Assembly: GCF_015223195.1 (NCBI RefSeq)
Contig: NZ_JADFUA010000014.1
Coordinates: 1 to 64,000 of the forward strand
Reading direction: 5' to 3'
DNA length: 64,000 nucleotides
Source: Chitinilyticum piscinae
Lineage (GTDB): Bacteria > Pseudomonadota > Gammaproteobacteria > Burkholderiales > Chitinibacteraceae
Position numbers and translations under genes: made by a program. Positions 34,311 to 43,105 of the stretch are shown piece by piece. The notes below the pieces were generated by a model. The model ran no database searches and had not been told where the DNA came from. It saw only the letters and a list, made by a program, of their open reading frames with translations. The number at the start of each line of letters is the position of its first letter. The first letter of the stretch is position 1.

Positions 34311-37300
34311 CTAGGCGCAAAATCCGATAACGACTTCCTCTGCCATCGCACCGACCGACATCCGCACACAACCACCCGCAACCGGCAGAAAAAGCCATGC
34401 CTCCACCACCTTGCGTCCCGTCGCTTTCTCAATGGCAGATGCATAGGCCGACATCTGTGCCGCATATTTCGGAGCTAGCGTTGACCATTTCCCCGGCTCC
34501 AGCACCGAGGACTTGTGATCAATCAGAATCCAGCCGTCCGCCGTGTCGAGCAGCAAGTCGATACGCCCATTCAGAATCTGCCCATTCGCAAGCACACTCT
34601 GCACGGGAATTTCGGCATGAGCTGTCACAGCAGGCCAGCGGCCAGCGATCCACTGATGCAGTTCCTGAATGCGTTGATTGAGCAAGTTCGCTGAAATTGC
34701 GCCTTGCATTCCGTACCCGTCAAGCACTCGAACCACTTCGCCTTCACTCAAGGGCACCTGATGATCTGTGAAGGACAAAGCGATGCACGAATGGATAGCG
34801 GTACCCAGCACATCCTTGTCTTCGTATGAAGAAAGCACCAAAGGCTCACCAAGCTGGACCGTATCCATTGCACTTGCAGACATTGAGGCGGCCTGCGAGG
34901 GATTAAATTTCAGCGGAATCTTGTCACGCGCGGATGAAACAGTGCCAAAGCCGAACAACACACCTTCCCCCTCCTCCTTCTGCTGGGTTGCAAGACTACC
35001 TGCATCAAGCTCCCAGCGCATGGCTGAAATCTGCTCGCCAGAAGGCAGAGTAATCGAGTCACTCTCTTCATCCTGCAGCAGCCAGTCTGCAGCTACAGTG
35101 TCGAGCCATTCTCCAGAAAGCTTCCTGCGCTGCCGCGCCAGGATCAGCAAATCCCGAGCACGCGTCATGCTGACATACAACAAGCGCTTGGATTCTTCGA
35201 TGGCAGATGCTTGGAACGCTGCGGCTATCGGTGTCGCATCAATGCGCTCAGCCAATTCCACAGTCCTTTGTTTCCCAAATGGCCAGGGCCAGTAGCGGAT
35301 AAATCGATCTGCCAGAGGCCGCTGCACATCGAAAGTACTGGTTGACTGGGCACTAATACCCCAGAGACGACTATTCACATCTTTGGCCAGATCAGTGAGG
35401 ATCACCACCGGCCACTCCAGCCCCTTGGCCGCATGGTGCGTCATGATCCTGACGGCATCAACCGCAGGTTCTGCCAACATATCCTGATTACTGTCAGCCT
35501 GCTCTCCGAGCCAAAGCAGCAGCCCAGAAATCGACGCAGCCATCTGCCCTACCTGGCAGACCTCTTCATAGTGTCGCGCCAATTCGCTCAAAGCCTGCAG
35601 GTTGGCCAATCGGACGCGCGCACGATCACCAGTCTCAGACCAGGCGCTCACCGTTTCCGGCAGCTGGCAGATGGCCATGACGGATTCCAGTGCTTCAGTG
35701 GGCGACATCACCGGCAAATCAGCCCTAAGAGCCACAATTTTGGCCAGCAGCGGATGGACGGGATGATCTTCGCACGCCACTTCCATCCATTGATCAGGCT
35801 TGGTGGACTTCCTGAGATAGCGAAGACGATCTGCGACCCAAACCTCCGGCTCCAGTCCGTCATGCATAGCGACGATTTCGGCTGTCGCGATGGTATCGGT
35901 CGGATCATTCAGCCGGCGCAAACAGGCCAAAGCCAAGGTCACCTCCGGGGTTGCGAGCAAGCCAGGCTGGGCAGTTGCAACCGGAATCCCCTGTGCAGAC
36001 AGCGCGGCCGCCAACGCGACGACGCCATCATGGGTCCTAGAGAGAATAGCGACATCGCCATATTGGACCGGCCGCAGTTTTTTCTGGGACTTATCAAAAA
36101 TGGTGTAACCGGATTGGACAAGTTGAATCACGCCACGAGCTACGGCACGGACGTCATCCGATACGTTCTTTCCGTGCAAAATCCAGTTGCCGAATGCCGG
36201 CTTTGGCATGGTTTCGGCACGACGCGGACTAAGCTCGACTTCATTTTTCGTCAAACTATTGGCAAATGCGGGGGCAAACACGGCATTCACAATGTTGACC
36301 AGTTCCGGGCGCGAGCGCCAGGAATATGGCAACACCTCCTTGTTCGCCCCCATCTTTGGCAGCGCATTGATAATGGACAGCATCAACTCCGTGTCGCTGC
36401 CGCGGAAACCATAAATTGCCTGCTTAATGTCACCAACCCAATAAACCTTTTTCGCAAAGGAAGCCAGCTTGAGAAACAAGGCAAGCTGAATGGGACTGGT
36501 ATCCTGAAACTCATCCACCATCAGCAGATCGAGTTCATCACGAAGCACCGTAGCAACGTCGGGCTGATCGAGCAGATTCAGCAACAAATGCTCCTGATCT
36601 GCGAAGTCGAGTGCCCCCAGCTCCTGCTTATACTGGCGATAGTTTTCCAGAGCTTGCTCAGCCAGCCTGAACATGGTTTTGAGATATGACCGCAGATCCT
36701 GCTGGAGCTGAGGGTGTTCCCCATAGCGTTCGGCCAGCAAGGTAATCGATTCAACCTGTGCTTTAAGTGCTGCCTCGGGTTTCATTTTGGAGAGCTTGAC
36801 CCAGTCACTCCAGGGCAAACTCCCCCTCTGCAGTCCCTTAGTGCACACGTGGAGTTGTTGCAGATACTTCTTCGTGACATCCTTTCCGCCCTCATTGGCC
36901 ATAAGCTCGATGACGGGCAGTACAGCAAGGATCGCTTGCAACAAGGCTTGGCTCAGATCCTGTTTGGTTACAGCAGGGAAATGGCTCAGTAGTGCCTGGC
37001 AGTTCTGTTCGGCAAAACCCGCGATTCTTCCGAGGGAGATATCATTGGTACGCAGTTGCGTTACCAGCGTCTGCAACGCTTCCTTCCATTCGTCCTCCAA
37101 TCCCAGCCGATGAGACAACGCAAGCAGCTCACGCATCGCTTGTTCGTCCAGCACCGCATCAATAGCCCTGCTGAGCAACAAGCTGGCTTGCGATTCTTCC
37201 AGTACCTGCAACTCCGTCGATTCACCCGCTTCAAAGGCAAAACGCTCGATCAGCTTCCCGCACACACTGTTCACGGTACCAATCCTAGCCTGTCCAATTG

Positions 37301-37514
37301 CATTGGACAGGCCCCAGCTCCCCTGCTTCAGCAGATGCTCGCGCACCCGCTCCCGCAATTCGGCCGCAGCCTTCTTAGTAAACGTCGTTGCAATCACTCC
37401 GGATGCCCGCACGCTACCGCTCTGCAACTCTTCATGCAGCAACTGAGTAAGCCGGTGCGTCTTGCCACTCCCGGCACCGGCACTGATAAAGGTGATCTTG
37501 GCATTCATACTCAT
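34311..37514 (-). CDS. AddA/UvrD-like helicase-nuclease
   Basis: 1067 residues. All SF1A helicase motifs are visible: SAGAGSGKTHRLTQLL at 11-26, TTFTKKAAAELRERV, MVDEFQDTSPIQLALF, VYWVGDIKQAIYGFRGSD, YSWRSRPELVNIVN, VRIMTHHAAKGLEWPVVIL and LLYVSMTRARDLL. A C-terminal PD-(D/E)xK nuclease follows: GTAIHSCIAL and GRIDLLLDTADGWILIDHKS. This is the layout of AddA. It starts one base after the AddB-like gene and ends the six-gene operon that begins with an SGNH hydrolase. It could be the cell's recombination exonuclease, but the island position and odd partners favour a defence variant. Confidence 0.8.
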   Translation of the reverse strand: MSMNAKITFISAGAGSGKTHRLTQLLHEELQSGSVRASGVIATTFTKKAAAELRERVREHLLKQGSWGLSNAIGQARIGTVNSVCGKLIERFAFEAGESTELQVLEESQASLLLSRAIDAVLDEQAMRELLALSHRLGLEDEWKEALQTLVTQLRTNDISLGRIAGFAEQNCQALLSHFPAVTKQDLSQALLQAILAVLPVIELMANEGGKDVTKKYLQQLHVCTKGLQRGSLPWSDWVKLSKMKPEAALKAQVESITLLAERYGEHPQLQQDLRSYLKTMFRLAEQALENYRQYKQELGALDFADQEHLLLNLLDQPDVATVLRDELDLLMVDEFQDTSPIQLALFLKLASFAKKVYWVGDIKQAIYGFRGSDTELMLSIINALPKMGANKEVLPYSWRSRPELVNIVNAVFAPAFANSLTKNEVELSPRRAETMPKPAFGNWILHGKNVSDDVRAVARGVIQLVQSGYTIFDKSQKKLRPVQYGDVAILSRTHDGVVALAAALSAQGIPVATAQPGLLATPEVTLALACLRRLNDPTDTIATAEIVAMHDGLEPEVWVADRLRYLRKSTKPDQWMEVACEDHPVHPLLAKIVALRADLPVMSPTEALESVMAICQLPETVSAWSETGDRARVRLANLQALSELARHYEEVCQVGQMAASISGLLLWLGEQADSNQDMLAEPAVDAVRIMTHHAAKGLEWPVVILTDLAKDVNSRLWGISAQSTSTFDVQRPLADRFIRYWPWPFGKQRTVELAERIDATPIAAAFQASAIEESKRLLYVSMTRARDLLILARQRRKLSGEWLDTVAADWLLQDEESDSITLPSGEQISAMRWELDAGSLATQQKEEGEGVLFGFGTVSSARDKIPLKFNPSQAASMSASAMDTVQLGEPLVLSSYEDKDVLGTAIHSCIALSFTDHQVPLSEGEVVRVLDGYGMQGAISANLLNQRIQELHQWIAGRWPAVTAHAEIPVQSVLANGQILNGRIDLLLDTADGWILIDHKSSVLEPGKWSTLAPKYAAQMSAYASAIEKATGRKVVEAWLFLPVAGGCVRMSVGAMAEEVVIGFCA

Positions 37515-37515
37515 G

Positions 37516-40143
37516 TCAGTTGCTCCATCCGGCCAGGGTGCGGTAGTCGTTGTAGGCCTCGTTCAGATATTCCATTGCCAGGCCATTGTCGGGAGGCGTC
37601 GAGTCTTCATCCGGCTCGGTTCCATCCATGGCCACCTCAAATAAGCCTTCCTGAATCTGCTTGGCACGCCAGCGCCAGGTGTTGATAAACCGTCGCCAAA
37701 GTTGGGCGGTGTCCTCACCATCTGCGGAATTAACCACGTCGGCGCCTTGCAGGACATGATCATCCGCAGCCAAGCAAAGGGCCCGATCAAGGATGAAATA
37801 CGCCACGGACGGTGCAGCCTTGGTGTCCTGGCGCAGCAACTCGGCATACACCGCCAACTGCAGATGCTGATTAGCTTTCAATTTACCCCGATACTTCGTG
37901 GCTCCCGCCCACTTCATGTCGACCACCGCCCGAGCACCTTGCTGATTGGTCATCACCAGATCGGCATAGCCAGCCAGCGCGCCACCAGGGAAGGTTCCGG
38001 ACAAGGGCTGTTCGGGAATGACATCCACAATACCGGATGACTCAACGAGTTTTCGCAGGGACACCATGGCGTTTTCTAGGCGTCGACGAAACGTTTCGAG
38101 CTCGGCCCGTTTTCCCGGTGCGAGCAAAGTGGCGCCCTCTTGCATAATCAGCGTGCGGAATTCTTCATCGAACCACTGTGCAAATTGGGCATCGTCCATC
38201 TGCAGTGCATCGCTTCGCCGGTAGTAACGCTCAACCAGCGCATGCGCGAGATTGCCAAGCATCCGGAAGGAATGACCCTGTGTGATACTTCGTGAAGGGC
38301 GGAGGTCTGCGGGGTATTTCAGCAACCATTGATAGGGGTTGAACAGCATCGACTCGAGGCTCGAGAAAGATTCCTTTGCTCGCAATTCGACCGACACGTC
38401 CTCCGGTAGAGACCACCAGCGTTTTCTTGACGGCAGGCGGATGTTCTTCAGAGGAACCATGCCCTGCCCGCCTTGTTCGATGAGGCGCTCAAGCGGTTGA
38501 ATCACAGGTTCGTCCACCAGCGAGCAGATCATCTGCCAGAGCGGATGCACCTCACGACCCGGCGGGGGCAGAACCAGTACAAGCTGATCCGTCGCGGCCA
38601 TCACAGGGCGTATCCACTCCACTGCAGCTTGATCCAACTGATCACCCACAGCAGGCAATTGGCATCCTGCATGAGCCAGCGACTGAACTTCCTGGTTGGA
38701 CCAAGGCAAATTGCTCGGCAAAACCGGCATCCCCATCTGCCACCAGATTACGCGTCGCGACTGTTCAAAGACGGCTCCTGGATAACGGGTGACCAGACAA
38801 GCCCCTACTTCAGCATCACCGAGCGGATTGAGTGCGCCCGCGCCAACGACCTGCATAACCAGTTTTTGCAATTGCCGCTGCCGCAGAGAAAATTCTCCCT
38901 GTCTCAGCAACTCATCCAGAGCCTCACAGAATGCCGAGCATTGGGCATAACCCGCCTGAAAAGCCAGCTGTGCAGCAACATCCTCATCACCGAGGCGATG
39001 CCGGAAAAATCGCTGCAAATTTCTGACCCGTTCCAGAACCACCTCGACAGGAACCCCCTCCTCCAGAGGAAAACGTCGATGTTCAACCCAGCTTGTAATC
39101 TGGGCGCGTACGGCTTCCGCTTGTTCTGGACCATAGTATTCGGCGATCTCATTCAGAACATTTTGCCAGCGCTCCCCCCCCACACCCGGCGCATCCGCAA
39201 TTTTCTCAGCAAGCTTGCGGCGAGCCATCGACCGAATCGGACAGATGGGATGGGTAAGAAATTGCAACAGCGCACCATAATCAAGAGGGTCCCAAAGCAA
39301 CGCCAGCGCCATAGGCAATACCTGCAAAGCAGGACGGCATGAGCTGCTAGCTTTCAAGCCCAATCGAGCCTGATTTGCGCTAGCCAGATAACCATCGAGG
39401 ACGGCCCCTGCTTCGCCTGCAACCAGCAACGTCTCCGCTTCATCGGGCAAATGTACCGACAACCAGGATGCGGCAATGCATTCCGTCTCTGACTGCACGA
39501 CAAGTACCGAACCATCATCCCGCCACTTGAGCACATTGCCCTTAAGACCGGATTTAGCCAGTTTGAGCTGCTGCTGCAGTTCACCCAGAAAACCGTGTCC
39601 GGCCCCCTGAAGATTCTGCTCCACTTTAACGGGCAGTTTGGCAAGCACGGTCTGCCATGTCAGGGGCAATGTCGCCAGGGGGTCAATACAGCGAAGACTA
39701 TCAATTCTGGCTTGCCGTACTGTCAGTTGTTCGCTCACGCGGCGCAAACGCTGCCCCACATTCGGACTTACCGAAACAGCAGCCAGCACCTCCACATCCG
39801 CCATATCTACCAGTCGCAACGGGGCATCTGCGGCAACTTGTCCATTCCAGCCATGCAGGGACCACTGATCACGCCATTCAAGCAAGGTGGCTGCTGTACC
39901 CAACGGATCCGTGGCAAAACTCTGATGGAAAAAGCGATCAGCACGATCACAACGACGCAAGCAATCCCGATACTGAATAACGCGTTCGGCATGAGCGGGG
40001 AGGATAGCCGTCAATCCCAACTGATCCTCCAGGATCTGCAACAACCCCATTGGCCCAACCGCCGCATGACCCAGTGCATTGCGCGCCTTTTCGGTACGTT
40101 GACCGTCAAGATAGAGCCCAAACGTGATGTGCAAACCCGTCAT
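37516..40143 (-). CDS. AddB-like PD-(D/E)xK nuclease
   Basis: 875 residues from ATG 40143 (GAGAGG seven bases before); the frame opens at 40227, which would add 28. The start LHITFGLYLDGQ resembles AddB-type proteins. No Walker A lysine motif is visible, so the helicase fold looks inactive, as in AddB. The C-terminal nuclease has LAHALVERYY, LAGYADLVMTNQQGARAVVD followed by MKW, and QLAVYAELLRQD. This matches the RecB/AddB nuclease motifs (His, Asp, Asp-x-Lys, Gln-x-x-x-Tyr). The partner helicase-nuclease follows at once. Confidence 0.72.
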   Translation of the reverse strand: MTGLHITFGLYLDGQRTEKARNALGHAAVGPMGLLQILEDQLGLTAILPAHAERVIQYRDCLRRCDRADRFFHQSFATDPLGTAATLLEWRDQWSLHGWNGQVAADAPLRLVDMADVEVLAAVSVSPNVGQRLRRVSEQLTVRQARIDSLRCIDPLATLPLTWQTVLAKLPVKVEQNLQGAGHGFLGELQQQLKLAKSGLKGNVLKWRDDGSVLVVQSETECIAASWLSVHLPDEAETLLVAGEAGAVLDGYLASANQARLGLKASSSCRPALQVLPMALALLWDPLDYGALLQFLTHPICPIRSMARRKLAEKIADAPGVGGERWQNVLNEIAEYYGPEQAEAVRAQITSWVEHRRFPLEEGVPVEVVLERVRNLQRFFRHRLGDEDVAAQLAFQAGYAQCSAFCEALDELLRQGEFSLRQRQLQKLVMQVVGAGALNPLGDAEVGACLVTRYPGAVFEQSRRVIWWQMGMPVLPSNLPWSNQEVQSLAHAGCQLPAVGDQLDQAAVEWIRPVMAATDQLVLVLPPPGREVHPLWQMICSLVDEPVIQPLERLIEQGGQGMVPLKNIRLPSRKRWWSLPEDVSVELRAKESFSSLESMLFNPYQWLLKYPADLRPSRSITQGHSFRMLGNLAHALVERYYRRSDALQMDDAQFAQWFDEEFRTLIMQEGATLLAPGKRAELETFRRRLENAMVSLRKLVESSGIVDVIPEQPLSGTFPGGALAGYADLVMTNQQGARAVVDMKWAGATKYRGKLKANQHLQLAVYAELLRQDTKAAPSVAYFILDRALCLAADDHVLQGADVVNSADGEDTAQLWRRFINTWRWRAKQIQEGLFEVAMDGTEPDEDSTPPDNGLAMEYLNEAYNDYRTLAGWSN

Positions 40144-40263
40144 ATCCTTTCCTCTCCGCATCAATTTCCATCGCAGCCACTGAGGCCACGCAGAAAATAC
40201 CTTGTCTGACATGTTATGAAATATCACTGTGCATTCCTCGAATGCAAAGTGATATCCACTGCA

Positions 40264-40680
40264 CTACTCCAATCCCGTATCGCCTGCGTTGCGAAGCCAC
40301 TTGGGCTTACTTGTGTTTTCAGGCAGATTCGCGAAAAACTCATCCGTCGCCCGTTCGCTGCGCAGATACGCTTCCCGGCCACCATCGCTCGCAATCTGCT
40401 GGTCAATTTTGCTCTGAATCGCCTGCAAAATCGGACTATCACCTGGCGTACTGTGGATCAGATGGCGCTCAAGCAGTCTTTTGAAGAACGCCCAACGATG
40501 CCATTCACCGCAGCCCACACACGGCGTCAACGCATGCCCTGACCGAAATCGGATTTGATCGAGATAGCTCACCAGCTTCTCGGGCGTTACAAAAAGCGGA
40601 CACAGAGAAGACGGAGGAGGCAGCTGTCCCATCCAGTATGCGGCAATGTCTCTGGCAAGCTGCCAATCTGATCCGAGCAT
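40264..40680 (-). CDS. Hypothetical protein, operon with AddAB-like genes
   Basis: 138 residues; AGGAG lies seven bases before ATG 40680. It reads DWQLARDIAAYWMGQLP, SLCPLFVTPEKLVSYLDQIR, TPCVGCGEWHRWAFFKRL and SERATDEFFANLPEN. CVGCGEWHRW could hold a metal together with nearby residues. No family is recognised. It lies 18 bases after the previous gene of the operon and about 36 to 120 bases before the AddB-like gene, depending on that gene's start. Confidence 0.6.
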   Translation of the reverse strand: MLGSDWQLARDIAAYWMGQLPPPSSLCPLFVTPEKLVSYLDQIRFRSGHALTPCVGCGEWHRWAFFKRLLERHLIHSTPGDSPILQAIQSKIDQQIASDGGREAYLRSERATDEFFANLPENTSKPKWLRNAGDTGLE

Positions 40681-40698
40681 GGGTTTTCTCCTGTCCGC

Positions 40699-41298
40699 TT
40701 ATGGCGTCCAATTCTGAGCATGTCGCCGCCATTCGATAGCGCGAATGCGTTCAAGGGTTGAGGCACTAATGCCGTAATGGGACTGGAACCAGATCACAAA
40801 CACCGTGCTCCAGGTTTCATCCGGATCCAGAGCGTCCCCCTGCAGTTCCAAGACACAGGTTATCGGGGGCAGCAAACCCATAACCCCCCAGCAGCGGTAA
40901 TCCTTGCGCATGACCAGCACGGCCATGAACTGAATCAGGTACTCCGGTTCGAGTACCAAGGCCAAATCCGGATCGAAGAGCCCTGATTGCGCCTGCAACT
41001 CTTCGAAGAGCTTGCTGATCCGCAACAGCGGATGCATCCTCCCGCCACAGAGGCGATGGGCATTCGGGTCGTATTGCCTGAAATCATTCACCCGCACCTG
41101 GCGGCCATTATCCAGATCCAGGCAGGCCGGCAAGATGGCCGCATCCGTTGGCGGGCGAATGTTCTCCTCCGGCCGCAAAGTCAAGCTCGCCCAGTCAATA
41201 CCAAGCCGCTCGGCCAGCTCGCGATCGGCTTCATTATGCTGCAGGTGCTGCTCCCAGAGTTCCCGCCAGGTCAGCAGCGGCAGATCATCATGGTCCAT
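40699..41298 (-). CDS. Hypothetical protein, operon with AddAB-like genes
   Basis: 199 residues; AGGA precedes ATG 41298. Visible blocks are LLTWRELWEQHLQHNEADREL, here split as LTWRELWEQHL and NEADREL, then MHPLLRISKLFEEL, LALVLEPEYLIQFMAVLVMR and TVFVIWFQSHYGIS. It is mixed alpha-beta and slightly acidic. I do not recognise a family. It is third in the operon, between two other unknown proteins. Confidence 0.6.
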   Translation of the reverse strand: MDHDDLPLLTWRELWEQHLQHNEADRELAERLGIDWASLTLRPEENIRPPTDAAILPACLDLDNGRQVRVNDFRQYDPNAHRLCGGRMHPLLRISKLFEELQAQSGLFDPDLALVLEPEYLIQFMAVLVMRKDYRCWGVMGLLPPITCVLELQGDALDPDETWSTVFVIWFQSHYGISASTLERIRAIEWRRHAQNWTP

Positions 41299-41336
41299 CA
41301 GGCATTCCTGTGTTCGATAGTTCAGTTAACCTGCGC

Positions 41337-41780
41337 TCAGGAATCCAGCATCTTTCGTCCCAGATCCGCAGGATCTGAGGCGCCAAGCTGGTTCAGCACC
41401 GAGTGATGCACCTGACCCGGCCCCTGGGCGAGGATTTTCTCAAATTCGCCGTACTGCTCCAGAATCCAGTCCTGGGTTGGTTTGCTGCTTAGCCAGTGCA
41501 TGAATGCCGCTTTATCCTCTTGGCTCCACGAGCACTTTTCGGTCATCACCTCTGCAACGCCAAAGCCACAGTAGGTTCTTGGCCCTGCTTCATCGGCCGT
41601 AGTGGGAGGATCTACCAGTGGCGTGCGGAACTCGATGACATCGAAGTACCCGGCCATTTGCGCGGGCGACATCGGCTCAAGCTGCAGGCTCATCCAGGTC
41701 ATGAAATTGCTCGTTTCCAGATGCTCGAACATCAGATCGGGAGTGATCGCCACGTTTCGTCCGCTGGGCAATTTGGCCAT
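41337..41780 (-). CDS. Hypothetical protein, operon with AddAB-like genes
   Basis: 147 residues from ATG 41780 with AAGAGGA about nine bases before; the frame is open to 41819. It begins MAKLPSGRNVAITPDLMFEH, then MTWMSLQLEPMSPAQMAGYF and EFRTPLV, and ends LGASDPADLGRKMLDS. It looks soluble, with a start rich in beta structure. No family is recognised. It is 31 bases after the SGNH hydrolase gene. Confidence 0.6.
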   Translation of the reverse strand: MAKLPSGRNVAITPDLMFEHLETSNFMTWMSLQLEPMSPAQMAGYFDVIEFRTPLVDPPTTADEAGPRTYCGFGVAEVMTEKCSWSQEDKAAFMHWLSSKPTQDWILEQYGEFEKILAQGPGQVHHSVLNQLGASDPADLGRKMLDS

Positions 41781-41811
41781 GAATTGAGGTCCTCTTGAAG
41801 GTTGGATTGCC

Positions 41812-42486
41812 TCAGGCAATCGAGTACTGGTGATGATCAGGTTCGCTGAGCAAGCTGGTCACGATGGCATCAACAATCTTCTGCCCACCCCGGGCAGAAG
41901 GCTCGATGGTCGATACCTCGGAATAGTCGTCTGCTTCGTCGCAGATCACCCGCAAGTCGAGCACCGGGATGTGCAGGCTGGCGGCTTCTTCGAGGATGAT
42001 CTCGTTAAAGAGCGCGAGCGCGGCCTGCTCAGCCAGCCCCAGATCAGGGATCTTGTTGTAGATGGTGCAGACCGTAACCGGGCGTCCGGTGTACTTTGCC
42101 TGCAGCAGCATATCCCGATAGGTCCGGCGGAACGGTTGGCGGATATGCCATTGCAGCTGAGTCAAGGCTTCACCAATGGTATTCACCCGGTCGCCAAGCA
42201 GGTACAGACATTGCAGGGCATCATTGCCACCACTGCTGATGACCACATGGCTGACTTCCTCGGGCAGATGCTGGAGTTGCACCTGCACATCGCGGGTCAC
42301 GGCTCCGTCAACAGCCAGCAGCAGTCCCTGCCACGGCTCGGGCAGACTGACTTGCAGTTGCTCGATCACCGCGGGCTGACCGGGGACGTAGCTGGCATTG
42401 TCGAAGATGGAGTCGCCCAGCAACGCGACGCAGCGGCGCGTTGCACCACTATCCAGTATCTCAATAGGAGGGAGCGGATAAGCCAC
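41812..42486 (-). CDS. SGNH/GDSL-family hydrolase
   Basis: 224 residues from GTG 42484-42486 with AAGGAAG before it. Block I is VALLGDSIFDNASY (nucleophile Ser), block III is VISSGGNDALQ (Gly, Asn) and block V is STIEPSARGGQKIV, where Glu-Pro replaces the usual His-Pro. That variant is seen in other SGNH proteins of this type. It has no signal peptide, so it acts in the cytoplasm on an unknown ester or lipid. It is the first gene of the AddAB-like operon. An inverted repeat (42594-42615) lies upstream, in the divergent promoter. Confidence 0.82.
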   Translation of the reverse strand: MAYPLPPIEILDSGATRRCVALLGDSIFDNASYVPGQPAVIEQLQVSLPEPWQGLLLAVDGAVTRDVQVQLQHLPEEVSHVVISSGGNDALQCLYLLGDRVNTIGEALTQLQWHIRQPFRRTYRDMLLQAKYTGRPVTVCTIYNKIPDLGLAEQAALALFNEIILEEAASLHIPVLDLRVICDEADDYSEVSTIEPSARGGQKIVDAIVTSLLSEPDHHQYSIA

Positions 42487-42593
42487 GTTTGCTTCCTTAT
42501 GCAGCAGGTCACAGGATGAAGGCAGTATGAAACAGCCAGTAGCTCACATGATGAGCCTTCACTAACTGATTCTGAGCTTATGCAATGAGCCAG

Positions 42594-42615
42594 TTTAGCG
42601 CTAGAATTCGCTAAA
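42594..42615. promoter_or_regulatory. Operator-like inverted repeat between divergent operons
   Basis: TTTAGCG and CGCTAAA are perfect reverse complements separated by eight bases. The site lies 108 bases before the SGNH gene and 98 bases before the MraZ-like gene, in a 226-base divergent promoter region. The WYL-Sir2 protein or the MraZ-like protein are the obvious candidate binders. Confidence 0.6.
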
Positions 42616-42712
42616 AACATTCAGACTGTCCATATGAACCAGTCCCAGTGCTTTTTCGCAGCAATCATCTGCTGCATGAGCTCCATGTGATACCTATTGC
42701 CAGGCAAGAGAT

Positions 42713-43027
42713 ATGAACCATGTGAACCTACCTATGGGGTGGGCACGGCAGGGGGAGGAACTAGTTCTTGTGCTCTTGCCGGATCGCAGCCTAGCCATTT
42801 ACAAGCTGCAAGCCTGGAACAAACTGCTCAAAGAACTGGAAGCTAACCGCAAATCCATCGGCAAACACAAATACCGGCTGATGCAGCGCTCACTTATTGG
42901 TAGTGCTGAACAATATACGGTCACGGAAGCTGGTGTTATTGCCATCCCTGAGCTCTTACTGGCTTTGCTTAATGGACGGTCGTTTGCAGGCTGTGTTGAT
43001 GAAGGGACTCGCTTGCTATTCCGCTAA
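42713..43027 (+). CDS. MraZ/AbrB-like small protein
   Basis: 104 residues beginning MNHVNLPMGWARQGEELVLV. The run VLLPDRSLAIYKLQAWNKLL, then LMQRSLIGSAEQYTVTEAGV and IAIPELL, follows the MraZ pattern: a strand pair, a Trp-containing helix, then Gly-x-Ile-x-Ile-Pro. MraZ and AbrB proteins bind DNA as dimers or rings. Only about one and a half swapped-hairpin units are present, fewer than in true MraZ, and the gene is far from any cell-division cluster. It precedes the WYL-Sir2 gene by 78 bases on the same strand. Confidence 0.5.
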   Translation: MNHVNLPMGWARQGEELVLVLLPDRSLAIYKLQAWNKLLKELEANRKSIGKHKYRLMQRSLIGSAEQYTVTEAGVIAIPELLLALLNGRSFAGCVDEGTRLLFR

Positions 43028-43105
43028 TCTCCATTTACTACATCGAACAATCAGTCTTGACTAATTCCGTCAACCGTCAGTTGCACGACTTGCTGAGATG
43101 CCATC

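Noticed and set aside
35433-36689. 418-codon plus-strand frame opposite the AddA-like gene
   Set aside because: The opposite strand shows all helicase motifs in order; this frame has none.
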